Positions 1-5,859 of a DNA stretch of 6,472 bases are shown here, piece by piece (positions within the stretch are counted from its first letter, which is position 1; each line of letters begins with the position of its first letter). The notes beneath the pieces were generated by a model. The model had not been told where the DNA came from. It saw nothing but the letters and a program-made list of their open reading frames with translations, and did no database searches. The DNA comes from Clostridia bacterium (GTDB taxonomy: Bacteria; Bacillota; Clostridia; Oscillospirales; Acutalibacteraceae): assembly GCA_017538005.1 (NCBI GenBank), contig JAFYJR010000005.1:1-6472 (forward strand), in the 5' to 3' direction. The position numbers and the translations under genes are program-made.

Positions 1-1
1 C

Positions 2-610
2 GGCGGTAACGTAGCCAGTTCGACCGCCGTGAAAACGATTTCCGAGAGGATAACGTCCGCGTACAGAGAGACCATGACTTCTTCCTCGATAAAGAACCTT
101 CTTGTCACGGCGGTGACAAACGCCAATTTCGAAATCTTCGACATGGCGGCCGCGAATCCGGAACTTGCCGGTATGGGCACGACGGTTGTCGCGGTGCTGA
201 TGACAAAGAAAGTGATTTACATTGCGCATGCCGGAGACAGCAGGGCATACCTGGTGTCCGGTGGTGAAATAAGACAGATCACGAAGGACCATTCGGTGGT
301 ACAGGAACTTCTGGACCTGGGAGAGATCACTCCCGATGAGGCTGTTGACCATCCCAGGAAGAACCTGATAACCCGTGCGCTCGGCGTGGAGGAGATTCTG
401 AAAGTCGACTTCACGGTTGAGGACTACAAGGCGGATGACATCCTTTTGATTTGTACGGACGGGCTCACAAACGAGCTCACTCCGGATGACATACTCAAAG
501 TGCTTTCCGAAAAACCGTTCGAAGAAATCGCCGACACGCTTGTCAATCAGGCAAACGAAAACGGCGGAAACGACAACATAACAGTCGTCGCTATGGCGAG
601 ACAGAGGTGA
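2..610 (+). CDS. prpC: PP2C-family Ser/Thr protein phosphatase (Stp/PrpC), 5'-truncated by window edge
   Basis: Metal-dependent cytoplasmic phosphatase that removes phosphate from Ser/Thr residues, normally opposing the PASTA kinase encoded next to it. The reading frame is open to the window edge, and the codons before the GTG at 29 (reading GGNVASSTA) fit the region just after the DGMGG motif of the family. So GTG 29 is an internal valine, not the start. About 202 residues are visible; family members are about 240-250, so roughly 40 N-terminal residues, including the first metal-binding Asp motifs, lie upstream. Visible motifs, numbered from the codon at 2: GMGTT (57-61), HAGDSRAYL (from 76), the DHSVVQELLDLGEI stretch, CTDGLTN with metal-binding Asp153, and GGNDNIT with metal-binding Asp191. 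The C-terminus is complete. Its stop lies 4 nt before the kinase start and the kinase ribosome site overlaps its last codons, so the pair is co-expressed. The family call is firm; the specific targets are not visible. Confidence 0.95.
   Translation, partial: GGNVASSTAVKTISERITSAYRETMTSSSIKNLLVTAVTNANFEIFDMAAANPELAGMGTTVVAVLMTKKVIYIAHAGDSRAYLVSGGEIRQITKDHSVVQELLDLGEITPDEAVDHPRKNLITRALGVEEILKVDFTVEDYKADDILLICTDGLTNELTPDDILKVLSEKPFEEIADTLVNQANENGGNDNITVVAMARQR
603..610 (+). promoter_or_regulatory. Ribosome binding site of the PASTA kinase gene
   Basis: AGAGGTGA overlaps the last codon and TGA stop of the phosphatase gene. GAGG ends 7 nt before the ATG at 615, an ideal spacing, and fixes that ATG as the kinase start. 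The overlap suggests that ribosomes ending the phosphatase reinitiate on the kinase. Confidence 0.8.
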
Positions 611-614
611 GTGT

Positions 615-2822
615 ATGGATACTTACGTAGGAAAAAGACTTGACGGTCGATATGAAATCAGAGAAATAATCGGCGTGGGCGGTATGGCTGTCGTATACAA
701 GGCATACGACAACATCGACGACCGCATCGTCGCCATCAAAATACTCAAAGAGGAATATCTCGCCAACGAGGAGTTCCGCAGGAGATTCAAAAATGAGTCA
801 AAGGCGATAGCCGTTCTGTCTCATCCCAACATCGTAAAGGTTTACGATGTCTCCTTCGGCGACCGCCTCCAGTACATCGTCATGGAGTACATAGAAGGCA
901 TTACCCTCAAGGAGTACATAGAGCAGCAGAAGGTTATACCGTGGAAAGAAGCGGTTCACTTCACAACTCAGATCCTGCGCGCGCTTCAGCACGCGCATGA
1001 CAAGGGCATCGTTCACCGCGACGTAAAGCCGCAGAACATAATGCTCCTGCAAAACGGCAACATCAAAGTTACGGACTTCGGCATTGCCCGTTTCTCACGC
1101 GGTGAGACCAGGACAATGACAGAGTCGGCCATAGGCTCCGTTCACTACATCAGTCCCGAACAGGCGCGCGGAGAGATCACGGATGACAAGGCCGATATCT
1201 ACTCGGTCGGCGTAGTCCTCTATGAGATGATCACCGGCAGACTCCCGTTCGAGTCTGACAGCGCCGTTTCTGTCGCGATAATGCAGCTTCAGAATGAAGC
1301 CGTTCATCCCCGCGACATCAACCCGCAGATACCGATCGGCCTTGAGCAGATAACTCTCCGCGCAATGCAGAAGAATGCCAAGGACCGCTATCAGTCCGCG
1401 GCGGAGATGCTTCTTGACCTCGACGAGTTCAAACGCAACCCCGCAGTAAAATTCGACTATTCATACTTTGTCGACAAAGAGCCCACACAGTTCATAAACC
1501 GTGGGGAAGCCACAAAAGTCATAGCGTCGCCTGTGGCGAAAACCCATGCCCAGCCCGTACGCATAGACGAGGATGACGAGTTTGAGGACGATGACGATTA
1601 CACGGTACAGAACAGAACTCTCCCGATACTTGTCGGCGTGGCTTCCGCATTGCTTGCCGTAATCGTCCTGATAGTAATCTTCCTCGCCATCTTTACCGAT
1701 ATCTTCAAAAACGACAAGATAGAAGTTCCCGACCTTCTCGGCAAGGACTATGCCGCAGAGGTTGAGGGCAACAAGAAATACACCGACTGGGAATTTGATG
1801 TCAAATATGTCACATCAACAGACACCAAGTACCAGGCCGGCCAGATCTGCAAGCAGAGCCCGTACAAAGGCGCAAAGGCCAAGAAGGGCTCCGTAATCAA
1901 GATTGAAGTCGTATCAAACGGCTCACAGGTTGAGATTCCTGAAGTTAACGGTCTCGAACTGGGAACCGCAAAACAGGCGCTCATAGCATCCGGATTTGTA
2001 AACACAAAGGTAGTTCCCGAGTACACCGATGACTACAAGGAAGGTCTTGTAATCAGCACTGAACCCGCGCAGGGCACAAAGACTGATACAACGACCACGA
2101 TTATCATCAATGTAGCCGCTCCCGCAAACGACAACCCGGATCTCAAGGAAGTACCGTCCGTAATAGGTCTCAACTATGAAAAGGATAAGTCAGATGTTGA
2201 GGAGTACTTCTCAAGCGTTAATCTTCATCTCGGCACGGTCAAGGAAGAAGATTCCAAGCAGCCTGCCGGTACGATAATTTCACAGAGCATCGATCCGAAG
2301 GAAAAGGTACCCGCAGGCACAAAGATTGACATCGTCGTCTCAACAGGTAAGGCTCCGTCCAGCAAAGCAACTATAAGCTTCAAACTTCCCGTATCTTCAG
2401 ACGATATGGAACTGACGGTATATGTTGACAACGAACTCGTTGCTACAAAGAGACTCAGCTGCGATGGTTCCACATACAAGTATGAACTTGCCGGCTCAGG
2501 TGAGAAGAAGAAAGTAATCTGCAAACTTGACGGACAGACTGCCTATACCGCAACTGTTGACTTCACGGAAGATCCCGCGAATATCACAAATGTCACGACG
2601 CCTGAAGTCAAGACTAAGATTACCATACCCGCAACAAGCGGTACGGCCAAGAGTTATAAATCCACCCTTGAGAGACTCGGCTTTAAGGATGTCGTAATCT
2701 CAGGTGATGCCAACTCTGCCGTTGAAAGAGTATCACCCGAAGCAGGCACAAAAGCTTACGCGACAGACAAGATAACAATCTACGCAAAAGAGTCCACAAC
2801 CAATTCGGACGATAACGGATGA
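615..2822 (+). CDS. prkC: PASTA-domain transmembrane Ser/Thr protein kinase (PrkC/PknB/Stk family)
   Basis: Bitopic sensor kinase: a cytoplasmic Hanks-type kinase domain, one membrane helix, and extracellular PASTA repeats that in this family bind muropeptides or lipid II. Kinase domain is about residues 12-275: Gly-rich loop GVGGMAVVYK (20-29), ATP Lys42 in VAIK, alpha-C Glu61, HRDVKPQN with catalytic Asp136, DFG 154-156, activation loop with Thr165, Thr167 and Thr169 before GSVHYISPEQARG. A juxtamembrane segment ends in an acidic run (319-328, nine of ten D/E), then a membrane helix at 336-360. PASTA-like repeats lie at about 368-434, 438-502 and 511-577. A beta-rich stretch without PASTA features (about 580-665) follows, then a fourth PASTA-like repeat (about 668-725). 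Recurrent P-x-x-G-T-K type motifs (QGTK, AGTK, AGTK) mark the repeat ends. All catalytic residues are present, so it should be active. Its stop overlaps the rsgA start by 4 nt. The 735-residue length is somewhat above the roughly 650 typical of PrkC, explained by the extra C-terminal modules. Confidence 0.97.
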   Translation: MDTYVGKRLDGRYEIREIIGVGGMAVVYKAYDNIDDRIVAIKILKEEYLANEEFRRRFKNESKAIAVLSHPNIVKVYDVSFGDRLQYIVMEYIEGITLKEYIEQQKVIPWKEAVHFTTQILRALQHAHDKGIVHRDVKPQNIMLLQNGNIKVTDFGIARFSRGETRTMTESAIGSVHYISPEQARGEITDDKADIYSVGVVLYEMITGRLPFESDSAVSVAIMQLQNEAVHPRDINPQIPIGLEQITLRAMQKNAKDRYQSAAEMLLDLDEFKRNPAVKFDYSYFVDKEPTQFINRGEATKVIASPVAKTHAQPVRIDEDDEFEDDDDYTVQNRTLPILVGVASALLAVIVLIVIFLAIFTDIFKNDKIEVPDLLGKDYAAEVEGNKKYTDWEFDVKYVTSTDTKYQAGQICKQSPYKGAKAKKGSVIKIEVVSNGSQVEIPEVNGLELGTAKQALIASGFVNTKVVPEYTDDYKEGLVISTEPAQGTKTDTTTTIIINVAAPANDNPDLKEVPSVIGLNYEKDKSDVEEYFSSVNLHLGTVKEEDSKQPAGTIISQSIDPKEKVPAGTKIDIVVSTGKAPSSKATISFKLPVSSDDMELTVYVDNELVATKRLSCDGSTYKYELAGSGEKKKVICKLDGQTAYTATVDFTEDPANITNVTTPEVKTKITIPATSGTAKSYKSTLERLGFKDVVISGDANSAVERVSPEAGTKAYATDKITIYAKESTTNSDDNG

Positions 2823-3700
2823 ACGGAATAATTATCAAAGGCATAGGCGGTTTCTATTATGTGGAAACCGCCGAAGGCATCTCAGAGTGTAAGGCGCGCG
2901 GCGTCTTCCGAAAAGAAAAAATCACGCCAATGGTCGGCGACCGCGTTGAGATTACAGTCAACGACAACGCCGAAAACACCATTGACGAGATACTGCCGCG
3001 CAAAACTGTCCTTACACGGCCGCCTGTGGCGAATATCGAGCAACTCTTCATAGTCATCTCCGGCACGGAGCCGAAGCCGAATACGCTGCTCGCAGACCGC
3101 CTGACGGCCATAGCCGTAAAGAACAACATCGAGCCCGTCATTGTCTTAAACAAGATAGACCTGACAGATGTGACGGAACTCATTGATATTTACACAAAAA
3201 CACCGTTTAAGGTAATCGTTGCCTGCGGCAAGACGGGCGAGGGCAAAGAGGAGATAGAAGAGGCGCTCAAAGGCAAAATCTCCGCTTTCACCGGCAACTC
3301 CGGTGTCGGCAAGTCTACATTGCTCAATCTCATAAATCCTGAACTCAACCTTCAGACCAGTGAGATTTCGCAAAAACTTGGCCGCGGCAAGCACACTACG
3401 AGGGAATGCACCCTGATAAAACTGGACGATGACACCTATGTCGCCGATACACCCGGTTTTGCGTCCCTTGAACTGTTGAAACAGGAAACAATACTGAAGG
3501 AAAATCTCCAGTACTGTTTCCCCGAATTTGAACCGTACACAGACAAATGCAAGTTCTCAACAAACTGTTCCCACACGACCGACAAGGGCTGCGAGGTAAT
3601 CAGAAAAGTTGAGGAAGGCATCATTTCAAAATCCCGACACGACTCATACAAGGCTTTGTACAACGAAGTCAAGGACTTAAAGGAGTGGCAGGTAAAGTGA
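2819..3700 (+). CDS. rsgA: Ribosome small-subunit biogenesis GTPase RsgA (YloQ/CpgA)
   Basis: Circularly permuted GTPase that checks late maturation of the 30S ribosomal subunit in the cytoplasm. The order of motifs shows the permutation: N-terminal OB-fold (about 1-67), G4 NKID (111-114), then G1/P-loop GNSGVGKST (159-167), G2 region GKHTT (190-194), G3 DTPG (210-213), and a C-terminal zinc motif Cys244, Cys250, His252, Cys258. The Cys-Cys spacing is five residues, whereas I recall four in the Bacillus and E. coli proteins. The length of 293 residues is normal. The ATG lies in an ATGA overlap with the kinase stop, with no good Shine-Dalgarno in front, so initiation probably depends on translational coupling to prkC. 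Position after a phosphatase-kinase pair matches Firmicutes gene order. In Bacillus, RsgA/CpgA is a reported PrkC substrate; whether that holds here cannot be seen. Confidence 0.97.
   Translation: MNGIIIKGIGGFYYVETAEGISECKARGVFRKEKITPMVGDRVEITVNDNAENTIDEILPRKTVLTRPPVANIEQLFIVISGTEPKPNTLLADRLTAIAVKNNIEPVIVLNKIDLTDVTELIDIYTKTPFKVIVACGKTGEGKEEIEEALKGKISAFTGNSGVGKSTLLNLINPELNLQTSEISQKLGRGKHTTRECTLIKLDDDTYVADTPGFASLELLKQETILKENLQYCFPEFEPYTDKCKFSTNCSHTTDKGCEVIRKVEEGIISKSRHDSYKALYNEVKDLKEWQVK
3681..3685 (+). promoter_or_regulatory. Probable ribosome binding site for the membrane-anchored propeller-like gene
   Basis: AGGAG inside the 3' end of rsgA. It sits 11 nt before GTG 3697, a little long but usable, and directly abuts GTG 3685, which is impossible spacing for that codon. 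This favours 3697 as the start. Confidence 0.5.
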
Positions 3701-4707
3701 AAGTAATTAAAGCAATATTAACCATAATACTTGTACTCATCCTTCTCATCGCGATAGCGATAGGGGGGCTGAACATATATCTCCGGACAACAAACGGCGA
3801 ATTCTTCAAAACAAATGAAAAGGAATTCATAATATCCGGCGTCAATGAGGGCTTCGTTCCTCAGGGCGTGGCCTTTGACGAAAACTCCGGCTACTATCTC
3901 GTCAGCGGATATATGTCAGACAACTCCGCTTCGCGTATTTATACTATCGACCCCGCCACAAGTGATTTCACATATGTTGAGACCGTAACGGAAAGCGGTA
4001 CTCCTGAAACCATCCATGCGGGCGGCATAGCCGTATACGGCAGATATGTCTTTGTCACAACAGGCACTGAAAAGATCAACGCATACAGGCTCTCTGAAGT
4101 CACTGACTCAGACCTGTCTTCAGCCGCTCCTTTCGCAACCTTCACATCCCAGAACATCCCCGAGAGCCTTTCCGTATATAATGATTACATCTACATAGGC
4201 GAGTACTATGAGCAGGGCACATACGACACACCTGACAATCACCACTTCGAAAACGAAGCAGGTGAGGAATACAACGCCATAGCCCTCATCTATGACATCA
4301 CCGAGCTTGTCCGCTCCCTCTCCGAGGGCAACACCGAAGCCCTTGCTCCCGTTGCCGCTTACTCCGTAACCGACAAAGCCCAGGGCTTCTGCGTCCTGAA
4401 AGGCGGCCAGCTCGCGGTAACAACTTCAAACAAACTTAAAAACTCAACCATGCTCATCTACGATGATCCCATGAAGACAAACCTCACATCCGACGCTGTC
4501 TTCGAGGCCGCGAACGGGGAGAAGGTACCTCTGTACTTCCTCGACACAGAGAGCAAACTCAAGGAAATATCTCTTCCGCCGATGGCAGAGGAGATAATGA
4601 TAAAAGGCGATAAAGTAGTGGTAATGAACTCGTTTGCCAGCAACAGATCCGTCTTCGGAAAGCTTGCCGGAGCACAAAACTGCCGCTCTTTCCGTCCTGA
4701 TTTTTGA
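3697..4707 (+). CDS. Unrecognised membrane-anchored extracellular protein, beta-propeller-like
   Basis: I do not recognise a named family. The N-terminus is a short basic stretch (MKVIK) followed by a long hydrophobic helix (about 5-29) with no clear cleavage site, so it is probably a signal anchor with the remaining 300 or so residues outside the cell. That part shows repeated beta-hairpin units alternating short hydrophobic strands with polar turns: VPQGVAFDENSGYYLVSGY (54-72), HAGGIAVYGRYVFVTTG (107-123), IPESLSVYNDYIYIGEY (154-170), AQGFCVLKGGQLAVTT (228-243), MAEEIMIKGDKVVVMNS (296-312). This spacing resembles six-bladed propellers of the SMP-30/NHL/YncE type; that is inference from pattern only. 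Start: GTG 3697 overlaps the rsgA stop by 4 nt (GTGA) and leaves room for AGGAG at 3681-3685; an upstream GTG at 3685 would add four residues. Being coupled to rsgA and the PASTA kinase suggests a cell-envelope role. No catalytic motif was found. Confidence 0.85.
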   Translation: MKVIKAILTIILVLILLIAIAIGGLNIYLRTTNGEFFKTNEKEFIISGVNEGFVPQGVAFDENSGYYLVSGYMSDNSASRIYTIDPATSDFTYVETVTESGTPETIHAGGIAVYGRYVFVTTGTEKINAYRLSEVTDSDLSSAAPFATFTSQNIPESLSVYNDYIYIGEYYEQGTYDTPDNHHFENEAGEEYNAIALIYDITELVRSLSEGNTEALAPVAAYSVTDKAQGFCVLKGGQLAVTTSNKLKNSTMLIYDDPMKTNLTSDAVFEAANGEKVPLYFLDTESKLKEISLPPMAEEIMIKGDKVVVMNSFASNRSVFGKLAGAQNCRSFRPDF

Positions 4708-4747
4708 ACAAAATAAGAACGACAAGTGTACAAAATATACAAAAAAG

Positions 4748-4759
4748 AACAAAATTGTT
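4748..4759. repeat. Small AT-rich palindrome upstream of the promoter
   Basis: AACAA, two bases, TTGTT, placed about 12 nt before the -35 box. Its TTGTTG flank repeats (TGTTGA at 4756-4761) in the palindrome over the -35 box (TGTTGA at 4769-4774), 13 nt apart. It might be a second half of a regulator site, but such short AT-rich palindromes arise easily by chance. Confidence 0.3.
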
Positions 4760-4766
4760 GAAAAAA

Positions 4767-4781
4767 TATGTTGACAACATA
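4767..4781. promoter_or_regulatory. Candidate operator: perfect palindrome covering the -35 box
   Basis: TATGTTG-A-CAACATA is a perfect 7+1+7 inverted repeat centred on A4774 and it contains the whole TTGACA hexamer. Position and symmetry are those of a dimeric repressor site that would block sigma-A binding to the promoter of the signal peptidase/TasA-like module. The regulator is not identified and no regulator gene is in the window. Part of the symmetry comes from the -35 consensus itself (TTG-ACA-A), so chance is not excluded. Confidence 0.5.
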
Positions 4782-4799
4782 GATTTTCGATGATATAGT
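4771..4799 (+). promoter_or_regulatory. Sigma-A type promoter for the signal peptidase/TasA-like module
   Basis: -35 box TTGACA (4771-4776, perfect), 17-nt spacer, -10 box TATAGT (4794-4799, five of six) preceded by TG at 4791-4792 as an extended -10. A-rich tracts at 4741-4766 could act as an UP element. Transcription would begin near 4806, leaving a leader of about 77 nt before the ATG at 4883. This is the only strong promoter seen in the window and it separates the envelope module from the housekeeping block. Confidence 0.82.
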
Positions 4800-4835
4800 G
4801 TATTTGGTGCATAATGTAATATATAATATTGCGCG

Positions 4836-4860
4836 TGTGAATTATTAACAACTATTCACA
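4836..4860 (+). repeat. 7-bp inverted repeat in the leader
   Basis: TGTGAAT (4836-4842) and ATTCACA (4854-4860) are perfect inverted copies around an 11-nt AT-rich spacer, within the predicted leader and ending 10 nt before the ribosome site GGAGG. It could form a modest RNA hairpin affecting translation or mRNA stability, or be a DNA-binding site downstream of the transcription start. No T-run follows, so it is not an intrinsic terminator. Confidence 0.55.
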
Positions 4861-4870
4861 ATTTCCATTC

Positions 4871-4875
4871 GGAGG
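4871..4875 (+). promoter_or_regulatory. Ribosome binding site of the signal peptidase gene
   Basis: GGAGG with a 7-nt spacer to the ATG at 4883; it fixes the start of the signal peptidase. Confidence 0.85.
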
Positions 4876-4882
4876 TATCGAA

Positions 4883-5806
4883 ATGGACGAAACTTTAAGA
4901 AAGGAAAAGCCGGCGAACAGCGTTGGTCATGTGCTGCTCACGATCCTGGGTGCGATACTCTGTATCATCTTCATACCCATCCTGATCATGAACACCATCC
5001 TGATCATCAAAGGCGCCATGGACGATTCTAAACCGCCATCAGTCTTTGGCTACACACCGCTAGTCGTACTGTCCGGATCAATGGACGACGGAAGCGCAGA
5101 CGCCATCCTCGTTGGCGACCTGATTCTCGTCCATGACTGCGATGCCACCAAGCTGCAGGTTAACGACATCATTGCCTTTATGGAAGGCGACTATGCCGTA
5201 ACCCACAGAATCATCGCTGTAAACGACGACGGCACATACACCACACAGGGTGACGCCAACAACGTACAGGATGCTACCCCGGTAACACCGGACCACGTCA
5301 TCGGTAAGTACGACAGGCGCTTCGAAGGACTTGGAAATGTCGTCCTCTTCATCCAAAGCCCTAAGGGCATGCTGGTGTGCATAGGCATTCCTCTCGCTCT
5401 GTTCGTCATTTATGACATAATCAGAAGGCAAATGCTCCTCAAGAAGGAGAGAATCAAACAGGATCAGCTCAAACAGGAAATTGAAGAGCTTAAACAGAAT
5501 CCTAACCAAGTTGATTTGCCTCGGGAGGTGCTCAAAAAACCTCAGGAAGAGGTTCCGGTTGAAGCCGAACCCATAGTCTTCCTTGAAGACGAGGATTTGG
5601 AAGCAGTTCAGCCTGAACCTGCGCCTGAAAGATGGCCGAACCAAAATGAAATTCAAGAAACAACTACAAGAATTTCAAACAATGCCGAGGTAAGGAGTAA
5701 CGAACCTGCACCTCAAAAAGCTAAAGTCAAAATCGAGGCTCCCAAGACCTCTGCGCAAGCTAAGAAGCCGGCAGTAGTTAAGGTAAAAGCCTCAAAGAAA
5801 AAGTAA
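4883..5806 (+). CDS. sipW: SipW-like (ER/archaeal-type) signal peptidase I with long charged cytoplasmic tail
   Basis: Membrane serine protease that removes signal peptides from exported proteins. One N-terminal hydrophobic region (about 14-44), catalytic domain outside, a second membrane helix (about 162-180), C-terminus inside. Catalytic motifs: LSGSM with nucleophile Ser66, and VTHRI with His108 in the place where bacterial-type enzymes have Lys, the mark of the ER/archaeal/SipW class. QGDANNVQD (122-130) supplies the conserved Asp residues, followed by the VIGKYD strand. SipW-type enzymes are usually about 180-200 residues; this one has 307. The extra about 125 residues after the second helix are a charged, probably helical or coiled-coil segment (181-207), an acidic Glu/Pro-rich part (about 218-248), then a Lys/Ala/Pro-rich end finishing in KASKKK. 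That tail matches no domain I know and looks disordered. The gene has its own promoter and is followed after 53 nt by a gene with a SipW-type signal peptide, its likely substrate. Confidence 0.93.
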   Translation: MDETLRKEKPANSVGHVLLTILGAILCIIFIPILIMNTILIIKGAMDDSKPPSVFGYTPLVVLSGSMDDGSADAILVGDLILVHDCDATKLQVNDIIAFMEGDYAVTHRIIAVNDDGTYTTQGDANNVQDATPVTPDHVIGKYDRRFEGLGNVVLFIQSPKGMLVCIGIPLALFVIYDIIRRQMLLKKERIKQDQLKQEIEELKQNPNQVDLPREVLKKPQEEVPVEAEPIVFLEDEDLEAVQPEPAPERWPNQNEIQETTTRISNNAEVRSNEPAPQKAKVKIEAPKTSAQAKKPAVVKVKASKKK

Positions 5807-5844
5807 ATCAACTTAACTTTCAAATAACAATGTAAATAAGCCTT

Positions 5845-5850
5845 AGGAGG
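5845..5850 (+). promoter_or_regulatory. Strong ribosome binding site of the TasA-like gene
   Basis: A full consensus AGGAGG with a 9-nt AT-rich spacer to the ATG at 5860, the best Shine-Dalgarno match among the genes seen here. The 53-nt gap before this gene holds no visible terminator or promoter, so it is probably transcribed with the signal peptidase. Confidence 0.85.
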
Positions 5851-5859
5851 GTTTTAATA

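Noticed and set aside
29..31. GTG as the start of the phosphatase gene
   Set aside because: The frame stays open to the window edge and the upstream codons fit the conserved region after DGMGG in PP2C phosphatases; starting at 29 would remove metal-binding motifs.
4669..4707. Frameshift truncating the C-terminus of the propeller-like protein
   Set aside because: The last strand-like unit (MAEEIMIKGDKVVVMNS, then GKL) is complete and the other frames give no convincing continuation, so I regard the end as natural.
4726..4747. Intrinsic terminator after the propeller-like gene
   Set aside because: Only a weak 5-bp stem (GTGTA/TATAC with a G-U pair) is seen and it is followed by A's, not T's. 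No rho-independent terminator is visible here.
4822..4827. Perfect TATAAT as an alternative -10 box
   Set aside because: The region 17 nt upstream (around 4799-4804) has no good -35 match and no TG extension; the TTGACA/TATAGT pair is much better. Weak secondary use is possible.
4444..4851. Reverse-strand frame running from the intergenic region into the propeller-like gene
   Set aside because: The translation is Ile/Tyr/Phe-rich from AT-rich intergenic DNA and then antisense to a coding gene; no Shine-Dalgarno is apparent.
4836..4860. TGTGA...TCACA as a CRP-type site
   Set aside because: The half-sites are 15 nt apart rather than about 6, and CRP-cAMP control is not expected in Clostridia.
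5078..5656. Long reverse-strand reading frame (192 codons) opposite the signal peptidase
   Set aside because: It lies wholly antisense to a gene with intact catalytic motifs, has no ribosome site or promoter that I can see, and its translation shows no recognisable pattern.
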